Numbered from the stretch's first letter, positions 43,500-55,424 are shown. The stretch: 64,000 nt of DNA from Mimachlamys varia (GCA_947623455.1 OX392540.1:28886410-28950409); one strand, 5' to 3'. The notes: generated by a model from the sequence alone, not told the origin. Made by a program: numbers and translations.

Positions 43500-43850
43500 T
43501 TTTATGGTCGCCATCTTGATCTCATCGAGAAATATACTGTATCTTTGTGTGATATGGAGATGGACGTTTTTGAGTTGGTTTATTAGTATGTTTAATTGTT
43601 GTTATGACAATGATGACTCGGTTCTCATTTTGAGGATTGATGCTTACTTGGATGTGACCAAGATTTACATGCCGATGTCGTCGATGAAGCAGAAGCCGCT
43701 TACTCTTCCGGAACACCTGGTCTTATTCTCTTGTGCTTTTACGAGAATCACCATGTAAATCTTTCCTTTGTCCCTATTTTGCCACTAGTTTAATCGATTT
43801 TGAGTTTGGATTATGGTTTTGTTGACGCTTTGCTATTCTCTGATTTTTTT
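43500..43850 (+). mobile_element. Family A copy: RT C terminus plus complete 3' region
   Basis: It begins TTTATGGTCGCCATCTTGAT ('FYGRHLDLIEKYTVSLCDM', stop after VFELVY). All 3' landmarks follow: TGACTCGGTTCTCATTTTGA, GATTTACATGCCGATGTCG (one base lost against GGCGGGTGTCG), CTTCCGGAACACCTGGTCTT and GACGCTTTGCTATTCTCTGA. Confidence 0.85.
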
Positions 43851-43861
43851 ACACCGAACGA

Positions 43862-43925
43862 TCGTCCTTACAATGTAGTTGTGAATAAGACGTAAGAAAA
43901 AATAAAGCCAACCCAAACCAATCAG
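43862..43925 (+). repeat. Family B terminal fragment
   Basis: CGTCCTTACAATGTAGTTGT, GAATAAGACGTAAGAAAAAA and GCCAACCCAAACCA are the last ~60 bp of family B, directly behind a family A copy. Confidence 0.55.
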
Positions 43926-44373
43926 TAAAAGTACATTGTCTTGAAAAAGTCATTTAAACACGGCCACATAAAGAGGCAACTGTTGAGCTCGACAGACGAT
44001 CGATTTTGAAAGTAGATTAAAAGGTTCTAACAAAATCTCTCGAACGAACGAATGGTTTGCTACCAATAGTTCTGGGCTGCCGGTTCGTTTTATTTTGCTC
44101 ATTAGTGAGCCGAGTGGCTGTCTTATTTCACTTTCCTGTTTATCACTTTCACGAACTTGTTTTCCTTGCATTTGTAAAAGGTCTCAATGTAAACCTACTC
44201 TTCGGAGAAGCCCGTAGAGATGGAATCATCGCCAACAGGTGACTTCACACGGGACAGAAATGCGTACTTGCTTCTAAACAACGCTCTTTACAATCTTGTG
44301 AGGATCATGTGACTGGGTCTCACACATTGATCGAATGATTTTATTTACTTTTTTATTGTTTGTTTTTTATTGT
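43926..44373. other. Left flank of the satellite, unassigned
   Basis: No recognised gene. A weak family A-like block, GTAAAAGGTCTCAATGTAAA, occurs at 44,175. A T-rich stretch precedes the first satellite unit. Confidence 0.35.
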
Positions 44374-44924
44374 AGGCGGGTATTCTGATACACTCTATAA
44401 GGTCGGCGGATATTATTCTTCTCTCTATAGGGTAATTTGGTATTCGACTCTCTATAAGGTAAGCGGGTATCCTGCTACTCTCTATAAGGTTGATATTATA
44501 CAGTACGACTCCCTATGAGGTAAGCGAATATTCTACTCTCTGTAAGGTCGTTGGGTATTCTTTTATACTCTTTAAGATAGGGGGTTATCTACCACTCTCT
44601 ATAATGTAGACGGTTATTCTACTACTCCGTAAGATAGGGGGTTATTCTACCACTCTCTATAATGTAGACGGTTATTCTACTACTCCGTAAGATAGGGGGT
44701 TATCTACCACTCTCCATACTGTAGACGGTTATTCTACCACTCCGTAAGATAGGGGGTTATCTACCACTCTCTATAATGTAGACGGTTATTCTACTACTCC
44801 GTAAGATAGGGAGTTATTCTACCACTCTATAATGTAGACGGTTATTCTACCACTCCGTAAGATAATTGGTTATTCTAACACTCTCTATAAAGTAGACGAT
44901 TATTCTACTTCTCCGTAAGATAGG

Positions 44925-46434
44925 GGGTTATTCTATCACTCTCTATAATGTAGACGGTTATTCTTCTACTCCGTAAGATAGGGGGTTATCTACCACTCTC
45001 TATAATGTAGACGGCTACTCTACTACTCCGTAAGATAGGGGGTTATTCTATCACTCTCTATAATGTAGACGGTTATTCTACCACTCTCTATAATGTAGAC
45101 GGTTATTCTACTACTCCGTAAGATAGGGGGTTATTCTATCACTCTCTATAATGTAGACGGTTATTCTACTACTCCGTAAGATAGGGGGTTATTCTATCAC
45201 TCTCTATAATGTAGACGGTTATTCTACTACTCCGTAAGATAGGGGGTTATTCTATCACTCTCTATAATGTAGACGGTTATTCTACTACTCCGTAAGATAG
45301 GGGGTTATCTACCACTCTCTATAATGTAGACGGCTACTCTACTACTCCGTAAGATAGGGGGTTATTCTATCACTCTCTATAATGTAGACGGCTACTCTAC
45401 TACTCCGTAAGATAGGGGGTTATTCTACCACTCTCTATAATGTAGACGGTTATTCTACTACTCCGTAAGGTTGGCGGGTATTCTACCACTCTCTATTATG
45501 TAGACGGTTATTCTACTACTCCGTACGATAGGGGGTTATTCTACTACTCCGTAAGATAGGGGGTTATTCTATCACTCTCTTTAATGTAGACGGTTATTCT
45601 ACCACTTTCTATAATGTAGACGGTTATTCTACTACTCCGTAAGATAAGGGTTTATTCTACCACCCTCTATAATGTAGACGGCTACTCTACTACTCCGTAA
45701 GATAGGGGGTTATTCTACCACTCTCTATAATGTAGACGGTTATTCTACTACTCCGTAAGATAGGGGGTTATCTACCACTCTCCATACTGTAGACGGTTAT
45801 TCTACCACTCTCTATAATGTAGACGGTTATTCTACTACTCCGTAAGGTTGGCGGGTATTCTACCACTCTCTATAATGTAGACGGTTATTCTACTACTCCG
45901 TAAGATAGGGGGTTATTCTATCACTCTCTATAATGTAGACGGTTATTCTACTACTCCGTAAGATAGGGGGTTATTCTACCACTCTCTATAATGTAGACGG
46001 TTATTCTACTACTCCGTACGATAGGGGGTTATTCTACTACTCCGTAAGATAGGGGGTTATTCTATCACTCTCTATAATGTAGACGGTTATTCAACCACTT
46101 TCTATAATGTAGACGGTTATTCAACCACTTTCTATAATGTAGACGGTTATTCAACCACTTTCTATAATGTAGACGGTTATTCTACTACTCCGTAAGATAA
46201 GGGTTTATTCTACCACCCTCTATAATGTAGACGGTTATTCTACAACTCCGTAAGATAAGGGTTTATTCTATCACTCTCTATAACGTAGACGGTTATTCTA
46301 CTACTCCGTAAGATAAGGGGTTATTCTACCACTCTCTATAATGTAGACGGTTATTCTACTACTCCGTAAGGTTGGCGGGTATTCTACCACTCTTTATAAT
46401 GTTGACGGTTATTCTACTACTCTGTAAGATAGGG
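44925..46434. repeat. Higher-order satellite block, copy 1
   Basis: Private variants appear in the same order as in the next block: TTATTCTTCTACTCCG (44,959), CTCTATTATG (45,491), TCCGTACGATAG, CTCTTTAATG, CTCCATACTG and CTTTATAATGTTGACGG (46,392). The first two recur exactly 1,509 bp downstream. This block has two extra 30-bp units (TTCAACCACTTTCTATAATG, around 46,090-46,150). Confidence 0.85.
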
Positions 46435-47915
46435 GGTTATTCTATCACTCTCTATAATGTAGACGGTTATTCTTCTACTCCGTAAGATAGGGGGTTATCT
46501 ACCACTCTCTATAATGTAGACGGCTACTCTACTACTCCGTAAGATAGGGGGTTATTCTATCACTCTCTATAATGTAGACGGTTATTCTACCACTCTCTAT
46601 AATGTAGACGGTTATTCTACTACTCCGTAAGATAGGGGGTTATTCTATCACTCTCTATAATGTAGACGGTTATTCTACTACTCCGTAAGATAGGGGGTTA
46701 TTCTATCACTGTCTATAATGTAGACGGTTATTCTACTACTCCGTAAGATAGGGGGTTATTCTATCACTCTCTATAATGTAGACGGTTATTCTACTACTCC
46801 GTAAGATAGGGGGTTATCTACCACTCTCTATAATGTAGACGGCTACTCTACTACTCCGTAAGATAGGGGGTTATTCTATCACTCTCTATAATGTAGACGG
46901 CTACTCTACTACTCCGTAAGATAGGGGGTTATTCTACCACTCTCTATAATGTAGACGGTTATTCTACTACTCCGTAAGGTTGGCGGGTATTCTACCACTC
47001 TCTATTATGTAGACGGTTATTCTACTACTCCGTACGATAGGGGGTTATTCTACTACTCCGTAAGATAGGGGGTTATTCTATCACTCTCTTTAATGTAGAC
47101 GGTTATTCTACCACTTTCTATAATGTAGACGGTTATTCTACTACTCCGTAAGATAAGGGTTTATTCTACCACCCTCTATAATGTAGACGGCTACTCTACT
47201 ACTCCGTAAGATAGGGGGTTATTCTACCACTCTCTATAATGTAGACGGTTATTCTACCACTCCGTAAGATAGGGGGTTATCTACCACTCTCCATACTGTA
47301 GACGGTTATTCTACCACTCTCTATAATGTAGACGGTTATTCTACTACTCCGTAAGGTTGGCGGGTATTCTACCACTCTCTATAATGTAGACGGTTATTCT
47401 ACTACTCCGTAAGATAGGGGGTTATTCTATCACTCTCTATAATGTAGACGGTTATTCTACTACTCCGTAAGATAGGGGGTTATTCTACCACTCTCTATAA
47501 TGTAGACGGTTATTCTACTACTCCGTACGATAGGGGGTTATTCTACTACTCCGTAAGATAGGGGGTTATTCTATCACTCTCTATAATGTAGACGGTTATT
47601 CTACCACTCTCTATAATGTAGACGGTTATTCTACTACTCCGTAAGATAAGGGTTTATTCTACCACCCTCTATAATGTAGACGGTTATTCTACAACTCCGT
47701 AAGATAAGGGTTTATTCTATCACTCTCTATAACGTAGACGGTTATTCTACTACTCCGTAAGATAAGGGGTTATTCTACCACTCTCTATAATGTAGACGGT
47801 TATTCTACTACTCCGTAAGGTTGGCGGGTATTCTACCACTCTTTATAATGTTGACGGTTATTCTACTACTCTGTAAGATAGGGGGTTATTCTATCACTCT
47901 CTATAATGTAGACGG
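46435..47915. repeat. Higher-order satellite block, copy 2
   Basis: Tandem duplicate of 44,925-46,434. The CTTTATAATGTTGACGG variant recurs at +1,449 rather than +1,509, explained by the 60 bp (two 30-bp units) present only in copy 1. By eye the two blocks are otherwise almost identical, much closer than neighbouring dimers are to one another. Confidence 0.85.
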
Positions 47916-48817
47916 TTATTCTGCCACTCTCTATAATGTAGACGGTTATTCTACTACTCTGTAAGATAGGGGGTTATTCTTCCACTCTCTATAATGTAGA
48001 CGGATATTATACCACTCTGTAAGATAGGGGGTTATTCTATCACTCTCTATAATGTAGACAGTTATTCTACCACTCTCTATAATGTAGACGGTTATTCTAC
48101 TACTCTGTAAGATAGGGGGTTATTCTATCACTCTCTATAATGTAGACAGTTATTCTACCACTCTCTATAATGTAGACGATTATTCTAATACTCCATTAGG
48201 TAGACTGTTAAGGTACTAATCTCTTTAAAACGGAGGGTATTCGGCTGCTCTGTATACGGTATATTGGTATTCTACAACTCTTTATGAGAAAGCAGGTTTC
48301 TCTACTACTCGATATAATGAAGGCGGGTATTCTCCTACGCTTTATAAGCTTAAAGTTGGCGGATATTCTTCTACTTTCTATAGAGTAGGAGGGTATTCTA
48401 CTATTTGTTTTGCCGAGTCAACTCGTCTGATTGTCATATTTAAAGGACTCACACAACTAAATAATTTACTATTTGTTATTACTAAGCTTTCGAGCTAATA
48501 ACTTCAATATTTGAAGTTCAACACTTGTGACAACTGCCTAGATACACAGCTACATGCATGACAAAGGCTTCAAGGGACATTTTATGAGTAGTTTACTACC
48601 ATATTAGCTCGCTACAGGCGTCTGCTTCGGCGAACCGAAAATTTACATATCAAACCAGTGAAATGGAACATGAACACTCTCTGACTTTTGACCCCATATC
48701 AACCCGCCATCACATATCAAAATCTACCAAAAGTATACATTTTTGAAAAGTAACATATCAATATATTTCATTCAGTTCAGAGTATGTCAACAATTACATA
48801 TTTAAATTTTTTAGAAT

Positions 48818-48965
48818 CACTTCACTTAGCCGGAACATTTTTTTTTACGGTCGTATGAAACACTTAACCGTTACCGTGTTAATATTTCCTTTATTATTTT
48901 CTCACTAGATCAATCAATTTTGAGTTCCAGTTATGGTTTTGTTGACGTTTCGGTATTCTCTGATC
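48818..48965 (+). mobile_element. Family A 3'-end copy
   Basis: CACTTAGCCGGAACATTTT, then GTTAATATTTCCTTTATTA, GATCAATCAATTTTGAGTTC and CAGTTATGGTTTTGTTGACG, CGGTATTCTCTGATC. The 5' half is scrambled, the end well kept. Confidence 0.75.
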
Positions 48966-50788
48966 TTTGCTAAGGATAGATTGAGCTAAAATGTTTGCAT
49001 CATAAAGCTGAATCGTCCTTAGTTGGTTAAACGTGTCTTAATAATTCATATAAAGTTTACAGAAATGCTTGCAATTTGGGTTTGGGTATGAGCTTAAATC
49101 TTCAAATTTCTTTTCCGTTCGTCCTTCTAGGACTCATTGGTACGAAACAGGAAGTGGTACATGTATATGGGTTAGGTGCAAACAACCGCTTTTATTCCGA
49201 AACACATTCTGTAAATATCTGTTACTTTGAGCTGCTCAAAGATGCTAGGCTCTATAATTTGATCTTTAGAGGCAAAACAAAACATCAAAGACCCGTAGAT
49301 GTAGGAGTGATGCTATTGGTTTAACCTAGCACATTTCTGTATTGAGAAAATGGCGCATTATAAAATATGGATTCACGTGTCTTATTAGTTGCACATATCT
49401 ATTACGTAATGTTCGTAAAATGAAACATCTATTACTTCGAAACACAATTACACTATTCTCATGTTGATAACAAATGTGAAATTAAATGGAATAGAAACCC
49501 TGTAAAGAAGCTTTCTATCTTGTCTGTAGTTGCCGTAATTCAATTTAACAAGACAAACGCTGACCGATACTGCAAATATGCAGGGAAATGCTAACCGTTT
49601 CTACAACACTTGATTTGGTTTCCTGTTGCAGTCGTTATCGACATTCGGGAGTTCAGATATGTCCATTTTTGTTGACGTAGTTATATATATGTCTACTCAC
49701 AAAACACCCTTTTCCAAATTATGGGTTCTGTCCTTGATGCATGGCCACCGACATGACTCGGAGTAAATCGATCGCCCCATTACAAGTGAACCCCTTACAC
49801 TCGTGCACACGGGTTGTACGTGACAACCCATTAGTAGCGTCGAGGCTCGCAGGTCTATCGGTGCTGGGCGGGGGAGAAGCAAAGTGTCGTCACTAACCGT
49901 TGGAAGTTGTTTCGTTATCACACTTTCTCTCAAAAGAAACTCGGATGAAGATTTAAACCAATGTAAGTATACGCAGGCGTACACCATGTAGTAAGGCTAG
50001 ATTGTTATTACCTATATTGTTTTTGTTTTAAATAATATTGAAAGAAGCTTGAAAGGAGTTTTTGACTAATGAAAACGTTATATGCATTTCATATATCTCA
50101 GACCAGATAAGGTTCTTCAGTTACGTCTTAGTTTAAATCAAATTTACCCGCACGTTTCTTTTGTGTTTTTTTATTTGTGTCAAATAGATTTAAAGTCTTG
50201 TGATATGAAAACGTTTTTGAACTCAACTATCATTCTATCATTTTTCTACTGTTGAATATTGGAATTTAGATACCAAAGATTTCATGAATTAAAAACATCT
50301 CTCCTTATTGTCAGCAAATGGATCGATACTTATTCATTACTCAAAATATTTAAATATGAACGTTAGTCACTCGTTTCCTAAATATCACAGAATGCATAGA
50401 CATACGTGCAAAATTATGTTATGACCTATGCTACAGTATGTTATGTGTAACATTCAAAAATTCAATGGTCCTTGCCAGAGGTTTACCAGAATAAAGTCAT
50501 TTTATATAGTTGTACTTTGAACATGGCCATTGAATGATCAAAAACAAAAAAAATGTCATCTATTTTTATTCTTTTATTCTATCTTTTTTCATCTATGTTT
50601 GTAAGTTTATTGACATATTTTCCTTCTTGCGATAAGGAAAGTCTGTTGAATACTAACGGGCACTGTTTTACTGAAATACTGAGCAAAACCTTTCAGCTAA
50701 GTTTCACATAGGCATGTACTGTAATTCTCTTCACCGTTAAAAGGCAATCAGTAAATAGTGAAGAGTCAAAATAATACGTGCGCAACAC
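48966..50788. other. Unassigned; one 96-codon minus frame
   Basis: The frame 49,697-49,987 (-) begins with ATG and is Ser/Arg/Cys-rich (for example TLLLPRPAPIDLRAST). It lies in a GC-richer patch with CGGTGCTGGGCGGGGGAGAAG nearby. I think it is more likely an untranslated dispersed repeat than a gene. The remainder is AT-rich and featureless. Confidence 0.3.
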
Positions 50789-50972
50789 CGATTAAACTAA
50801 ACGAGGGACAAAATATGAACATGAACATAAACATATGAAGTAAGATAATTGACCGGAGAATAGGACCGGTTATTTTGGAAGAGTATACTTCCTCATTTTC
50901 CTCGATGACACCCGTCATTTAAATCAAGATTACATACAAGTAAATGTAAATAACTCAAAGTGAGCACTGATA
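50789..50972 (-). mobile_element. Family A 3'-region copy, terminus missing
   Basis: The minus strand has ACTTTGAGTTATTTACATTT, AATGACGGGTGTCATCGAGG, TTCCAAAATAACCGGTCCTA and TATTTTGTCCCTCGTTTAGT, then ATCGGTG. The final TTATGGTTTTGTTGACG block is absent. Confidence 0.65.
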
Positions 50973-51424
50973 TATCATTCAGTTTTAAAACAGTTTTAAT
51001 GTAAGTGTCAAAAATGATGTACCATTAATTTCTTCTTGAAATAAAATAAATTTAAAATGTGAGACCTTTCAAATATTTGTAGATTAGTATTCGATTTTTG
51101 CAGATTTTGTTTGTCATAATATTTTGATGCAATCATTTTCCTGCAACTATTTGAAACAGTAAAAAAAAAAATAACATTTGATCTTCATATTTTTCACCCT
51201 TCGAAAATATATATATATATTGAATCTGAGAGTTGTATTTATGTAACCTTCTGTGTTTAATCTTATTACGACTGATTGACAAGATAAAAATTGACTTCGA
51301 AATTTTTTCCCCATTGAACCTCATTTGCGTTCATTTGTTTCAAGACCAGCTGACTACAGAAAGAGGTACCTTTACGAGACTAAGTCATTCTTGCAATAAG
51401 CCATTTACAGATGTACCCTTTATG

Positions 51425-51712
51425 AAGAATAACGTTTTTGAGTATGCGTATAAGTATGCCTGCTTCTGGTTGAGAATAATGACTCGGTTCTCACTTTGAG
51501 ACCGCGGTATTTAATTGGATGTGACCTAGATTTACATGGCGGATGTTGTCGATGAAGCAGAAAACGCTTACTCATACGAAACACCTTGTCTTATTCTCTT
51601 GTATTTTTACGAGGGTCTTTATGTAAATCTTTCCTTTTACGTATTTTGCCCATAGTTAAATCCATTTTGAGTTCGGGTGATAATTTTGTTGACGCTTCCG
51701 TATTCTCTGTTT
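51425..51712 (+). mobile_element. Family A 3'-region copy
   Basis: GTTTTTGAGTATGCGTATAA (RT end 'VFEYAY'), GAGAATAATGACTCGGTTCT, TTTACATGGCGGATGTTGTC, GAAACACCTTGTCTTATTCT, TTACGAGGGTCTTTATGTAA and TTTGTTGACGCTTCCGTATT. The complete 3' region is present. Confidence 0.8.
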
Positions 51713-51954
51713 TCCCCCTTTAATATAGATAGATGCACTGATTTGAACACATACATACACTTTCTTTTTTATAAAAGTCCTACAGTTTTGTTGTGCAGTA
51801 AATATGATGATCATTTGCATTCAAGTATTTTGAATGATGCAATATCTAATCCATTGTATATTTGCTGTTTGACGTTTTTGTTTTGTTTTAGTTTTGGTTT
51901 GTTTCGTTATTTTTGAGGGGGTTTTTTTTGTCTTTTTTGAGGATGATAAAGTAC

Positions 51955-52775
51955 GAATGATTGAAATTCTGGTTGACAATATCTTCGTTTGGAGGAAAGA
52001 TTTTCCAACAGACTGTTGGTATTCCAATCAAACAAACTGTGGCCCACTTCTGGCTAACTTGTTTTTGTTTTCATACGAAGCTGAATTTGTCAAGGGGCTT
52101 ATCAGGACGGGTAACAAAAACCTTGCCAAATCTTTCAATTTCACTTTCAGGTACATATCGACGATGCGTTGTCTATTAAACAACAAGAAGTTTGCTGACC
52201 TAGTCGATCGTATACATATAAACTTAAGATTAAGGACACAACAGACTCTCCTATATTAGATTCTTACCACGATCTTTATTTCAACTATGACCATCACGGA
52301 CATACTATTAAGCAGTAGGATAAAGGTGACGATTTCGATTTTCCTATCGTGAAGTTTCCTTTTCTTGATAGAAAGATTGATTCCCTCCATCCTATGGCGT
52401 TAACATGTCGCAGTTGATTCGTTATTCTAGGGCTTGCTCTGAATATTGAGATTTTCGTGATAGATGTCAGCTGCTGACGAACAAACTTAAGACTTAAGAA
52501 TTCGAGAGATATGGGCAAGTTGTATGGTCGCCATGTTTGCCTCATTAAGAAATATTCAACATCATTGCATGATATGGAGATGGACGTTTTACAATATGCC
52601 CATTAGCATAATGATTGAGAAGTATGTCTCAGTTCTCACTTTGAGGTCATAGCATTTATTTGTCTTGTACTTTCACAAGGGTCTCCATATAAATCTTTCA
52701 CTCCATATTTTGTCCCTAGTTTAATCGATGTTTAGTTTGGTTTATGATTTTGTTAACGCTTCGATATTCTCATGT
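51955..52775 (+). mobile_element. Family A, longest copy (RT domain to 3' end)
   Basis: This is the only copy that joins the RT core to the 3' region. The order is: RT palm (51,955-52,260), a linker with DLYFNYDHHGHTIK (52,275), FDFPIVKFPFLDRKIDSL (52,337), the MSQL-like block, KLYGRHVCLIKKYS-like (52,517), then the 3' region ending CGATATTCTC at 52,770. It shows that the anonymous repeat found elsewhere is the tail of an RT element. The 3' region lacks the GTCGATGAAGCAGAAGACGC segment. Confidence 0.85.
51958..52259 (+). pseudogene. RT domain relic of family A
   Basis: One frame gives EILVDNIFV, another FGGKIFQQTVGIPI, and a third TNCGPLLANLFLFSYEAEF then KGLIRTGNKNLAKSFNFTF. At least two frameshifts separate them. 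'GIP.GTNC.PLLA.LFL.SYE' is the block preceding the catalytic box in YIDD-type RTs. The box itself is altered (RYISTMRCL, by shift, where 15,458 has YIDD). The relic is enzymatically dead. Confidence 0.8.
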
Positions 52776-53344
52776 TTATTTTTACAATGGTCAACGCAGT
52801 CGTTCCACTCACATAATGCTGATCGTCAAGCGGCCTCATAAAAACGAACTGTCGAAAAAAAGTGTCATTTACAAGAAAATTATATTCCCATTTATTTGTA
52901 TATTTTACGTTTATCTTGTTTCCTCCGCTTTACCGCTGTTTTGATGTTTCCCTCTGTACCTTTAATTGGCCTGTTGACAGAATTATATGTTCCTTTTATG
53001 GATGACCTGGAATTGTTTTCTCCAGTCTGGGACTGGCAAAAGGCATTAGGGGTTGGTTATTGTTCCCAATGTAACGTTCTCCGTTAAAAGTAATGTCAAG
53101 ATCTTGTATGATGTGACCGAGTTTGATATATTCCTGGGTTCATTGAGTTCGGTGAGGTAGCAAATCATCCACATGATAATATCCGTGGCCTCATACAAAG
53201 ACAGCTTAGTGCAGATTGTCATGTTTGATCACTTGTAAAGATACATTTCAGAAGTCAAACGTCTTATCGACGACAGGAATGTTTTCAAAAGATGAAACAT
53301 TTACTGGGTGCGTACTGATTGACAAAGTAGTACTTACGGAACAG
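52776..53344. other. No recognised feature
   Basis: ATAATGCTGATCGTCAAGCG at 52,817 recalls the family B block ATAATGCTGAGCGTCAAG but the match does not extend. Otherwise nothing is recognised. Confidence 0.35.
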
Positions 53345-53622
53345 AGATTCGAGTGATAAAGGTTGTGAGCAATTTGTTATGGTCGGCATCGCGGCTCAGT
53401 GAGATATATTCTACTTTCTCCTATGATATAAATCGGACGTTTTTGAGTATGCTCATTAGTTTACCTGCTTGTTGTGATTGCGAATTATGCCTCAGTTCTC
53501 AGTTTGAGGCCATAACATTTACTTGAATCTGACCTTGATTTACAAGGCAGATGTCGTCGAAGAAGAAGAAGACACTTACTCTTCCTAAACACCTGATTGT
53601 ATTTACGCTGTGGTATTCTCGG
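53345..53622 (+). mobile_element. Family A copy with internal 3' deletion
   Basis: TTATGGTCGGCATCGCGGCT ('YGRHRGS'), GTTTTTGAGTATGCTCATTA, TTGTGATTGCGAATTATGCC, TGTCGTCGAAGAAGAAGAAG and AAACACCTGATTGTATTTAC jump directly to GTGGTATTCTCGG. About 130 bp of the family 3' region is missing between. Confidence 0.75.
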
Positions 53623-54434
53623 GGTGAGGATGTCAAAATTAAACAGTTTCCCCACATTTCACAGTAATTACGTATGATGATTATGCTATATCAAAAAAAG
53701 CTAAGCTGAAAATTAGATTTGGAATTTGTTTTAACTGTACCCCGAACAAATGTTCCGCATGTATACAGTTATGCACGTCATCCGACCTTTCCTAACAAGC
53801 GAGAAATTGTTTGGAAGTTGAATACAGTATGAGTAAAATTATTAGAATTTGTGAAGAATCGAGGAATGAGTTCATTTGTAGATCGAATGTACTCCCTTAG
53901 GTATGTAGGCTCTACAATAGCCTCGTTATCTGACATGTCATATATAGAGGAAACCTTTGATGGTAGACACGTGAACAGGGGTTCGTCACAAATGTGTGTA
54001 ATATACACATGTTGTAAGTATTCCATTTGTATGTGTGGCGCAAATTCAATTTGAGTTGTGTAGTGGGATGCATGGTGCACAAAGTCCTATGAACGAAACA
54101 GCCATCAGCGAGACTTATAATATAGTTACAATGCAAGGAAAATGTTAATATTTGGACATCGAACAACAAATCTCTCTTGCCATGTTAAGTTACTTAATGA
54201 CTGTGAGAGAATGGTTCTATCTTGTATCAGGTCAATATGTACCATTTTTACCCTATTTCTTACATTGAAATGCGCGATATTTATTTATTATATTATTACT
54301 ATTGTCTTTTTTTGTTTTATATTTTATTAATATAACGCCTTGTCCCCTTGGTCTCTGTTGATCTTATACAATGATTTTAGTAAGCAATTATATAAACAAC
54401 ACTTATTCAAGAATTCATTTCAACTAGAACTTTC
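53623..54434. other. No recognised feature
   Basis: Overlapping frames on both strands at 53,778-54,169 (up to 100 codons) are mutually exclusive and unrecognised. Confidence 0.3.
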
Positions 54435-54539
54435 AATTCACCCTTCCACGCCCCGCCCCCATGTAGCAACCAACGTCATGTGACGTCATACTCCGACATC
54501 ATAATGTAAACAAGCCAAAGCAAATCTGTGCCCGTGGTG

Positions 54540-54683
54540 ATGGCGGTAGCGACTGTTGCATTGCTTTGGGACATTCCCGATGATTTTTGAATGGAATACT
54601 TTCAAGAGACAAGTATTTCTGATAAATATCTACCTAAGGAAACAATTGATTTCATAGAGGGTCATGTCCACAACCTGAATATA
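54540..54683 (+). pseudogene. Coding relic with in-frame stop, split by a MITE
   Basis: From ATG 54,540 the frame reads MAVATVALLWDIPDDF, a TGA at 54,588-54,590, and continues in the same frame MEYFQETSISDKYLPKETID, FIEGHVHNLN until a MITE enters at TA 54,682. Past the MITE, at 55,184, the frame continues IYKINAEPA. CpG-rich DNA with GACGTCA lies just upstream. I do not recognise the protein. One nonsense change plus one insertion would account for the loss. Confidence 0.4.
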
Positions 54684-55183
54684 CAGTTACGTGCCAAAAG
54701 TCTTTCAATTTTTTTTATATTTTGCTATATATTCTTTGTATTTCAAACTTTTTTCAATGAATTTTCTTGAATTCGTTTATGGATGGTTTTGATAATTTTT
54801 TTGTGAATTGGTACAAAAATATCCAAGGTTTCCTCTCCTTATATTTATTTAATTTTCCGTTGTGTATTTATGGAGCTATACAGAATTATCTACACTGCTA
54901 ATTTCCGTGTGACGCCATTTCTCCATATAACGTTACCAAAATGACGTCAAAATGGCGTCCCGAAAATTGGATGTTGTAAATAAATCATGATTTCTCTGGT
55001 TATACAAAACGGAAAACAGTGAAAATATTATGAGATGAAACAGGAAACAATTCTCTATAAGTACACAAAATTTCATTAAAAATGATTCAGAAACGAATTC
55101 AGAAAAATTCATTGAAAAAAGTTGGAAATACAAAGAATATATAGCAAAATAAAAAAAATTGAAAGACTTTTGGCACGTAACTG
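54684..55183. mobile_element. Family G MITE, 500 bp, >100-bp TIRs, TA target
   Basis: The ends CAGTTACGTGCCAAAAGTCT and its inverted counterpart at 55,164-55,183 extend as TIRs for over 100 bp (TTCAATTTTTTTTATATTTT, GCTATATATTCTTTGTATTT, CAATGAATTTTCTTGAATTC). TA flanks both sides (54,682-54,683 and 55,184-55,185), as in Tc1/mariner-type insertions. The interior has GACGCCATTTCTCCATATAA. No transposase. Few arm differences suggest a fairly recent insertion. Confidence 0.85.
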
Positions 55184-55424
55184 TATATATAAAATTAATG
55201 CAGAACCGGCATAAGTTAGACCGCGGGATTTGGTCGGTCACGTTAGGGCTTACTGTGTTTCATGCATTCAGACACAATTTCAAGTAATTAGAAGGATTTT
55301 GTTTTTCATTCGATTTTCTTGATATTGCACATACTTGAAGCTGGTAATAAGCTATTTAACCTGATTTTTTAAATACTTTTCACGTGCTTTGTTTTCGGGA
55401 AATACATCGATGACATTCATTTTT

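Larger units (their letters stand above)
44374..48402. repeat. 4-kb satellite: 29-bp monomers in a 58-bp dimer
   Basis: The core unit is monomer A, GTAAGATAGGGGGTTATTCT plus ATCACTCTC, followed by monomer B, TATAATGTAGACGGTTATTC plus TACTACTCC. Each is 29 bp, together 58 bp, as measured at 45,181-45,238. Both derive from one monomer because GGTTATTCTAC-ACTC is common. The edges (44,374-44,600 and 48,200-48,402) hold only single, diverged units like CTCTATAAGGTAAGCGGGTA, the apparent ancestral form. All frames are closed, so it is non-coding. Total length equals about 70 dimers. Confidence 0.95.

Noticed and set aside
43303..43758. 151-codon plus-strand frame and the 106-codon minus-strand frame at 43,135-43,455
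   Set aside because: The His/Thr- and Cys/Val-rich translations come from the C/A-rich minisatellite. The rest of the plus frame is the family A 3' region.
44374..48402. CRISPR-like array
   Set aside because: Units are contiguous tandem repeats with no unique spacers, in animal-type DNA. This is a satellite.
49697..49987. 96-codon minus-strand frame with ATG
   Set aside because: No motif, no splice signals, and base composition typical of an untranslated dispersed repeat. Kept only as a note in the gap entry.
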